A stretch of DNA of 64,000 nucleotides from Nocardioides aquaticus. GTDB lineage: Bacteria; Actinomycetota; Actinomycetes; Propionibacteriales; Nocardioidaceae. Made by a program: the position numbers and the translations under genes. Every line of letters begins with the position of its first letter. Within the stretch, counting starts at the first letter, position 1. Below, in pieces: positions 59,660 to 64,000 of the stretch. Under the pieces are notes generated by a model. The model was not told where the DNA came from, ran no database searches, and was given only the letters and a program-made list of their open reading frames with translations. Where the stretch lies: contig NZ_CP075371.1 in the NCBI RefSeq assembly GCF_018459925.1, positions 3,100,001-3,164,000 on the forward strand. Reading direction: 5' to 3'.

Positions 59660-59803
59660 CGTAGGTCGCCGGACGACGGCCACAGCGCGATGTTGCCCGG
59701 ACCGACGAGGCGTACGGGTTCCCACCGCGCTCCGGGCAAAGCTCCTCCCCCGTCCCCCCGTCGGCTGCAGGATGAGCGCCATGCGAACCGCGCAGTGGGC
59801 CAC

Positions 59804-60610
59804 GTGAGGCACGAGTGGAGCTGGCGCGCGCTGGCGGTCACGGTGACCGCGGTGACCGCCGTCGCCACCGGGTGCTCGGTCGAGGACGGCGGGCGCCCGG
59901 AGCGGGCCTCGTCGTCGGGCGACCGCGCCGCACGCGGCGAGGCCGGGGCGGACGCAGCGGAGCGGTCCGCAGAGCCGCAGCCGAGGACCCGGCCAGGCAC
60001 GCCGCGTCGTACCGCTCCTCCCCCGGCACCCAGCCCGACCGCCACCCCCAGGCCCCGACCCACCTTCCTCGTCGCCCGAGTCATCGACGGCGACACCCTG
60101 GAGCTGGGGAACGGCGACGGCGTGCGGCTGGTCGGCATCGACACCCCCGAGCGCGGCGAGTGCGGCTTCGACGAGGCCACGGCCAACCTCGTGCGCCTGG
60201 TCGAGGGCAGGAACGTCACCCTGACGATGTCGGACGAGGACACCGACCGCTACGGCCGGCTGCTGCGCTACGTGAACATCGGCACCACCGACGCGGGCCT
60301 GCGCCTGATCAAGAACGGTCGCGCCGTCGCCCGCTACGACTCCCGCGACGGCTACGGGTTCCACCGACGAGAGCCCGCCTACATCGCGGCCGACCGGGAC
60401 ACCCCCCGGGCTCGCTGCGCCCGAGCAGCCCCCACACCGTCCACCCCGGCACCCGCAGCACCCGCCGGGGACTGCGCGGCCGGATACTCACCCTGCGTAC
60501 CGGTCTACCCGCCCGACGTCGACTGTCCCGACGTCGACGGGCCCGTCTCCGTCTCGGGCACCGACCCGCACGCCCTGGACGCCGACGGCGACGGCGTCGC
60601 CTGCGAGTAG
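59804..60610 (+). CDS. Thermonuclease (SNase)-family lipoprotein with C-terminal excalibur domain
   Basis: 268 aa from a GTG at 59804. The lipobox is VATGC (Cys24). A low-complexity Pro/Arg linker leads to an SNase domain: VARVIDGDTLEL and VRLVGIDTPERG with Arg108 and Glu116, and DRYGRLL with Arg152, matching the R35/E43/R87 catalytic set of staphylococcal nuclease. The end, LDADGDGVACE, is an excalibur calcium site. It is expected on the cell surface, where it would degrade DNA or RNA. Divergent from the small excalibur protein. Confidence 0.85.
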   Translation: MRHEWSWRALAVTVTAVTAVATGCSVEDGGRPERASSSGDRAARGEAGADAAERSAEPQPRTRPGTPRRTAPPPAPSPTATPRPRPTFLVARVIDGDTLELGNGDGVRLVGIDTPERGECGFDEATANLVRLVEGRNVTLTMSDEDTDRYGRLLRYVNIGTTDAGLRLIKNGRAVARYDSRDGYGFHRREPAYIAADRDTPRARCARAAPTPSTPAPAAPAGDCAAGYSPCVPVYPPDVDCPDVDGPVSVSGTDPHALDADGDGVACE

Positions 60611-60747
60611 CCGGCCCGTCGGCGACCGATGTGGTCACCGAGCCCGCCCGAGGCGGCCTTCTCCCACTCGTGTCACCAGGTGCAGGTCCCGGAGCCCTGC
60701 ACACCTGCATCTCATGACACGAGCGGACCGGGCGCGGCCGGCACCAC

Positions 60748-61164
60748 TCAGCGCATCGTCGCCCGGAAGCTGTCCAGCACGACCATCGGCGCCGTGCCGG
60801 CGGCGCCCGCACCGGCCGCACCGGCCGGGTCCCGCAGGAAGTCGGTGTGCCCCTCGAGCCCGAGGCCGGCGGCGTCCGCGCGCCGGAAGCCCATCGTCCA
60901 GCCCGGGAACACCCGCTCCTCGACCTGCTCGTCCAGCACCACCAGCAGGCCCCGGTGCCGCTGGTCGGCGCCGATCCGGTCGAAGACCTGCGCGACCTGC
61001 TCGTCGGGGCCCTCGACGGCCTGAATGAAGTTGCCGCCGCTGTAGAGCAGCATCCCGGTCAGTCCCCGCGCGTCGTTCCACGCCCGGGCCGAGGCGAGGA
61101 GCTCCTCGAGCTCCCCCTCGCTCCACTGCATACGGGCGGAGCTGACGTAGGTGAGCGAGCGCAT
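60748..61164 (-). CDS. BLUF-domain blue-light sensor
   Basis: 138 aa from the ATG at 61164. BLUF residues fall at a constant offset from the well-studied AppA protein: Tyr6, Asn30, Gln48, Trp89 and Met91. The Tyr-Gln pair drives the FAD hydrogen-bond switch after blue light, and Gln48 is in GGNFIQAVEG. No output domain is present beyond a Gly/Ala-rich tail, so it probably signals through a partner protein. Adjacent genes give no clear partner. Confidence 0.85.
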   Translation of the reverse strand: MRSLTYVSSARMQWSEGELEELLASARAWNDARGLTGMLLYSGGNFIQAVEGPDEQVAQVFDRIGADQRHRGLLVVLDEQVEERVFPGWTMGFRRADAAGLGLEGHTDFLRDPAGAAGAGAAGTAPMVVLDSFRATMR

Positions 61165-61273
61165 CGGTGGTCTGGACCTTCTCCTGGACGGCAGCGGGTG
61201 AGAGCGCATCCTCGCCCGCGCGCCCGGACCCGCGCAGCAGAACGGCCAGACCGGGGCGACCACCTCGGCTGGG

Positions 61274-61324
61274 AACCCCCTGGGGGGTTCTGCTACCGTC
61301 CTTCGTATAACCCCCCTGGGGGTT
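61274..61324. promoter_or_regulatory. Two CsoR/CstR-type palindromes upstream of the persulfide operon
   Basis: AACCCCCTGGGGGGTT (61274-61289) and AACCCCCCTGGGGGTT (61309-61324) are nearly identical palindromes 35 bp apart. This is the ACCCC/GGGGT operator type of the CsoR family, which includes the persulfide sensor CstR. They lie 37-87 bp before the rhodanese start. No csoR/cstR gene is in the window. Confidence 0.7.
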
Positions 61325-61360
61325 ACCGAACACTCCTGCCGGACCAGGAAGGACACCCCC

Positions 61361-61699
61361 ATGCGTGAGATCGACATCGACCAGCTCGCCGCGGCGCTCG
61401 ACGAGGGCGCGACGCTCGTCGACGTCCGCGAGAGCACCGAGTACGCCGAGGCCCACGTCCCGGGGGCGGTGAACATCCCGATGGGACGGCTGACCTCCCG
61501 GCTCGACGAGCTCGACCGCACCTCGCCCGTGCACGTGATCTGCGCCAGCGGCAACCGCAGTGCGGCGATGACCGAGGTGCTGCTCGCGCAGGGCTTCGAG
61601 GCTGTCGACGTCGTCGGCGGCACCAGCGCCTGGCTCCGCTCCGGGCGCCCCGTGGTCCGCGGCGCGGCGGTCGGCACCGGGGCGGGAGGGACCCGATGA
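61361..61699 (+). CDS. Single-domain rhodanese sulfurtransferase
   Basis: 112 aa. EIDIDQLAAAL, LVDVRESTEYAEAHVPGAVNIP and the active loop CASGNRS (Cys61) define a complete rhodanese. It moves persulfide sulfur between thiols. Its stop overlaps the downstream MBL-rhodanese gene (ATGA), placing it in a sulfide/persulfide detoxification operon. Confidence 0.88.
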   Translation: MREIDIDQLAAALDEGATLVDVRESTEYAEAHVPGAVNIPMGRLTSRLDELDRTSPVHVICASGNRSAAMTEVLLAQGFEAVDVVGGTSAWLRSGRPVVRGAAVGTGAGGTR

Positions 61700-63069
61700 G
61701 CGCCCTGACCGTCGTCCCGGTCGAGACCCCGACCCTCGGCGACCGCAGCTACCTCGTCCACGACGGCGAGGTCGCCTTCGTCGTCGACCCGCAGCGCGAC
61801 ATCGACCGGGTGCTGGCCCTGCTCGCCGAGCACGACGTACGCCTCACGCACGTGCTCGAGACCCACCTCCACAACGACTACGTCACCGGCGGGTTCGCGC
61901 TCGCCGAGGCGACCGGGGCGGCGTACCTCGTCAACGGCGCCGACGACGTCACCTTCGACCGCACGCCCGTCACCGACGGCGAGAAGGTCGAGGTCGGCGA
62001 CCGGATGCTGCTCACCGCGCTGGCCACTCCGGGACACACCTACACCCACCTGTCGTTCGCCCTGCGGGACAGCGCCACGGGCACCGACGTGGGCGTCTTC
62101 TCCGGCGGCTCGCTGCTCTTCGGCGCCACCGGCCGTCCCGACCTGCTCGGCCACGACCACACCGACGCGCTGGTCCACCACCAGCACGCCTCGGCACACC
62201 GGCTGGCCGCGCTGCTGCCCGACGACGCCGCGGTGTTCCCCACGCACGGCTTCGGCTCGTTCTGCTCGGCCACCCAGTCCGACGCGACGTCCTCGACGAT
62301 CGGTCGGGAGCGTCGGACCAACCCGGTCCTCACCCAGGACGAGGAGACCTACGTACGCGACCTGCTCGCGGGCCTCGGTGCCTGGCCGGCCTACTACGCC
62401 CACATGGCCCCGGCCAACGCCGCGGGGCCCGCAGCACCCGACCTCAGTCCCCCGGAGCGGGCCGACGCGACGGAGCTGCGCCGACGCCTCGAGGCCGGCG
62501 AGTGGGTCGTCGACCTGCGCGACCGCACCGCGTTCGCGGCCGGGCACGCGCCCGGCACGCTGAACTTCGGGCTCGACGGCGGCTTTGCGACGTACCTCGG
62601 CTGGCTCATCCCGTGGGGCACCCCGGTCACGCTGCTCGGCTCGACCGCCGACGACGTCGCCGAGGCGCAGCGCGAGCTGGTCCGGATCGGCATCGACCGC
62701 CCCGCCGCCCACGCGACGGGCTCACCGGCCGACTGGACCGTCGGCGAGCCGACGGGGTTCGCGACCGCGACCTTCGCCGACCTCGCCCAGGTCCGCCACC
62801 ACCGCGACGTCGTGGTCCTCGACGTGCGCCGTACGGAGGAGCACGACGCCGCCGCGATCCAGGGCGCCCTCAACGTCCCCCTCCACGAGCTCTGGGCCCG
62901 CCTCGACGAGGTCCCCACCGGCGAGGTCTGGGTGCACTGCGCCGGTGGCTACCGCGCCTCGATCGCCGCCTCGATGCTCGACGCCCGTGGTCGCCGACCG
63001 GTCGCCATCGACGACTCGTTCGCCCACGCCGAGGCCGTGGGGCTGCACCTCGTCGGACCCTCGGCGTGA
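61696..63069 (+). CDS. MBL-fold persulfide dioxygenase-like protein with two rhodanese domains
   Basis: 457 aa. The metallo-beta-lactamase fold starts with DPQRDIDRVL and THLHNDYVTGG (His57, His59, Asp61), then TPGHTYTHLSF and FPTHGFGSFC. A rhodanese-like domain follows at about 265-345 whose active loop (LLGSTADD) has no cysteine, and then a second one with an active-site cysteine (VHCAGGYRA). This is the ETHE1/CstB-like plan: oxidation of persulfides to sulfite and transfer of sulfur. The first rhodanese is probably structural. Confidence 0.85.
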   Translation: MSALTVVPVETPTLGDRSYLVHDGEVAFVVDPQRDIDRVLALLAEHDVRLTHVLETHLHNDYVTGGFALAEATGAAYLVNGADDVTFDRTPVTDGEKVEVGDRMLLTALATPGHTYTHLSFALRDSATGTDVGVFSGGSLLFGATGRPDLLGHDHTDALVHHQHASAHRLAALLPDDAAVFPTHGFGSFCSATQSDATSSTIGRERRTNPVLTQDEETYVRDLLAGLGAWPAYYAHMAPANAAGPAAPDLSPPERADATELRRRLEAGEWVVDLRDRTAFAAGHAPGTLNFGLDGGFATYLGWLIPWGTPVTLLGSTADDVAEAQRELVRIGIDRPAAHATGSPADWTVGEPTGFATATFADLAQVRHHRDVVVLDVRRTEEHDAAAIQGALNVPLHELWARLDEVPTGEVWVHCAGGYRASIAASMLDARGRRPVAIDDSFAHAEAVGLHLVGPSA

Positions 63070-63887
63070 CCCTGGCCCTCGCCGTCCTCGCCGGCGCGTC
63101 GATCGGGCTCAGCCTGGGCGCGCTCGGCGGCGGCGGCTCCATCCTGGCCGTGCCGGTCCTGGTCTACCTGCTCGACCAGTCCCCCGCCCAGGCCACGACC
63201 GGCTCGCTGGTGGTCGTCGGGACGACCTCGCTGATCGGGGCGGTCGCCGCCCACCGGGCAGGGACCGTCCTGCTCGCCCGGGGCGCGACCTTCGGGCTCG
63301 TGGCCACCGGGGGCGCCGTCCTCGGGGCGAAGGCCTCGGCGCACGCCGACGAGGACGTGCTGCTCGCCGCCTTCGCCGTGCTGATGCTGCTGGTCGGCGC
63401 GCTGATGGCGTGGCGACTGCTCCCCCGCGACGTCGACGGGCCCGCCCACGCCGCACGGCCGACGTTGGACGACGCGATCCTCACCTTCAGCCCGACCTTC
63501 GCCTGCGCCTGCCCCCGCGCGCTGAAGGTGCTCGTCACCGCCACCCTCGTCGGACTGCTCACCGGGTTCCTCGGCGTGGGCGGCGGGTTCCTCGTGGTCC
63601 CCGCACTGCTGGTCGCGCTCGCGCTGCCCGTCCGGTACGCCGCCGGCACCTCGCTGGTGGTCATCACGATCACCAGCGCAGCCGCCCTGGCGACCCGGGC
63701 CGGCGTCGGCTCCGCGCCGGACTGGGGCGTGGTGCTGGTCCTCACCCTCGCCTCGGCGATGGCCGCCGTCGGCGGCGCCCGGCTCGCCCACCGGGTCGAC
63801 ACCCGCCACCTCACGGCAGCCTTCACCGTCCTCGTCCTCGCCGTCGCCGGCTACACCGCTGCCCGGGCCCTGCCGGCCCTCCTCTGA
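63066..63887 (+). CDS. TauE/SafE-family sulfite/anion exporter
   Basis: 273 aa from a GTG at 63066 overlapping the previous stop (GTGA). Eight or so helices in two halves, with GLSLGALGGGGSILAVPVLVYLL in the first and LTGFLGVGGGFLVVPALLVAL in the second, the duplicated TauE/SafE motif. A loop with CACPRALK lies between them. In this operon it likely removes the sulfite or thiosulfate made from persulfide. Confidence 0.85.
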   Translation: MTLALAVLAGASIGLSLGALGGGGSILAVPVLVYLLDQSPAQATTGSLVVVGTTSLIGAVAAHRAGTVLLARGATFGLVATGGAVLGAKASAHADEDVLLAAFAVLMLLVGALMAWRLLPRDVDGPAHAARPTLDDAILTFSPTFACACPRALKVLVTATLVGLLTGFLGVGGGFLVVPALLVALALPVRYAAGTSLVVITITSAAALATRAGVGSAPDWGVVLVLTLASAMAAVGGARLAHRVDTRHLTAAFTVLVLAVAGYTAARALPALL

Positions 63888-63907
63888 TGCCCACCCACGA
63901 CCCGTCC

Positions 63908-63926
63908 CACCCCACCCCACCCCACC
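63908..63926. repeat. Short CCACC tandem repeat
   Basis: CCCAC/CCACC units repeat about four times between the exporter stop and the next small gene. A low-complexity repeat with no evident function. Confidence 0.4.
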
Positions 63927-63944
63927 AACAGAAGGAGCACCACC

Positions 63945-64000
63945 ATGTGTCGAGCAGTCACCTGCACGAAGTGCGGCAGGACCACCTGGGCCGGCTGCGG
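63945..64000 (+). CDS. Small cysteine-rich protein, 5' part only
   Basis: The ATG at 63945, with AGAAGGAG nine bases before, opens MCRAVTCTKCGRTTWAGCG up to the window edge. The CTKC and AGCG pairs suggest a tiny zinc-ribbon-like protein of a type seen beside sulfur and stress genes in actinobacteria. The rest is outside the window. Confidence 0.55.
   Translation, partial: MCRAVTCTKCGRTTWAGC

Noticed and set aside
63908..63926. CCACC repeats as a CRISPR or iteron array
   Set aside because: The unit is only five bases with no spacers; it is simple low-complexity sequence.

Overview
The window is very GC-rich with dense ATGA/GTGA/TGATG gene overlaps, and it carries actinobacterial families throughout (SCO6880-like conjugation protein, LysM-BTAD Tad regulator, DICT-MerR, TIGR03085, excalibur proteins, CYP153, split lycopene cyclase). 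It looks like chromosome plus an integrated or plasmid-derived element of a Nocardioides-like actinomycete. I inferred the taxon from gene content and style only; no rRNA or tRNA was seen.

Region 1 (1-25.1 kb): a conjugation/pilus element. One leftward operon (9105 to the left edge) encodes type IV secretion parts: HTH regulator, MinD-like protein, small membrane proteins, a TrbL/VirB6-like channel, an SCO6880-like protein and a VirB4-like ATPase that runs off the edge. A second leftward operon (24266-12673) encodes a Tad (type IVc) pilus: CpaB-like SAF protein, MinD/TadZ-like protein, TadA ATPase, TadB, TadC, a Flp-like prepilin, three TadE/G-like pseudopilins, a LysM-BTAD protein, a lipoprotein and a secreted protein. 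Between them, on the other strand, sits a 947-aa protein combining a PD-(D/E)XK nuclease-like domain with a NACHT NTPase, which is a strong candidate antiphage gene. A double-XRE regulator and a 34-bp palindrome precede the pilus operon.

Region 2 (25.1-31.5 kb): a scarred junction holding a frameshifted DUF4365 gene, a truncated thioesterase and an N-terminally deleted Mce-type ABC ATPase. It is followed by an alkane/fatty-acid hydroxylase module (ferredoxin, CYP153, ferredoxin reductase, divergent AraC regulator) and an IS256-type transposase remnant.

Region 3 (31.5-40.4 kb): a carotenoid operon crtE-crtB-crtI-crtYe followed by a 26-codon stump of the second lycopene cyclase subunit, then a P450, a family 2 glycosyltransferase, a CrtO-like acyltransferase and a PAP2 enzyme. 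A MerR-DICT regulator is divergent. Loss of the cyclase subunit suggests an acyclic or otherwise unusual glycosylated, acylated carotenoid.

Region 4 (40.5-58.7 kb): efflux and stress modules, each with its own local repressor: TetR+DHA2 MFS, TetR+MMPL, MarR+DHA2 MFS, two mirror-image HxlR/DoxX pairs sharing an operator motif, and TetR+PaaI thioesterase. Interspersed are remnants (integrase, MFS transporter, peroxiredoxin) and a pair of paralogous small membrane proteins, one broken.

Region 5 (58.7-64 kb): two secreted excalibur-domain proteins (one a thermonuclease lipoprotein), a BLUF blue-light sensor, and a persulfide-detoxification operon (rhodanese, MBL-fold persulfide dioxygenase-rhodanese, TauE/SafE exporter) behind two CsoR/CstR-type palindromes. 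A small CxxC protein starts at the right edge.
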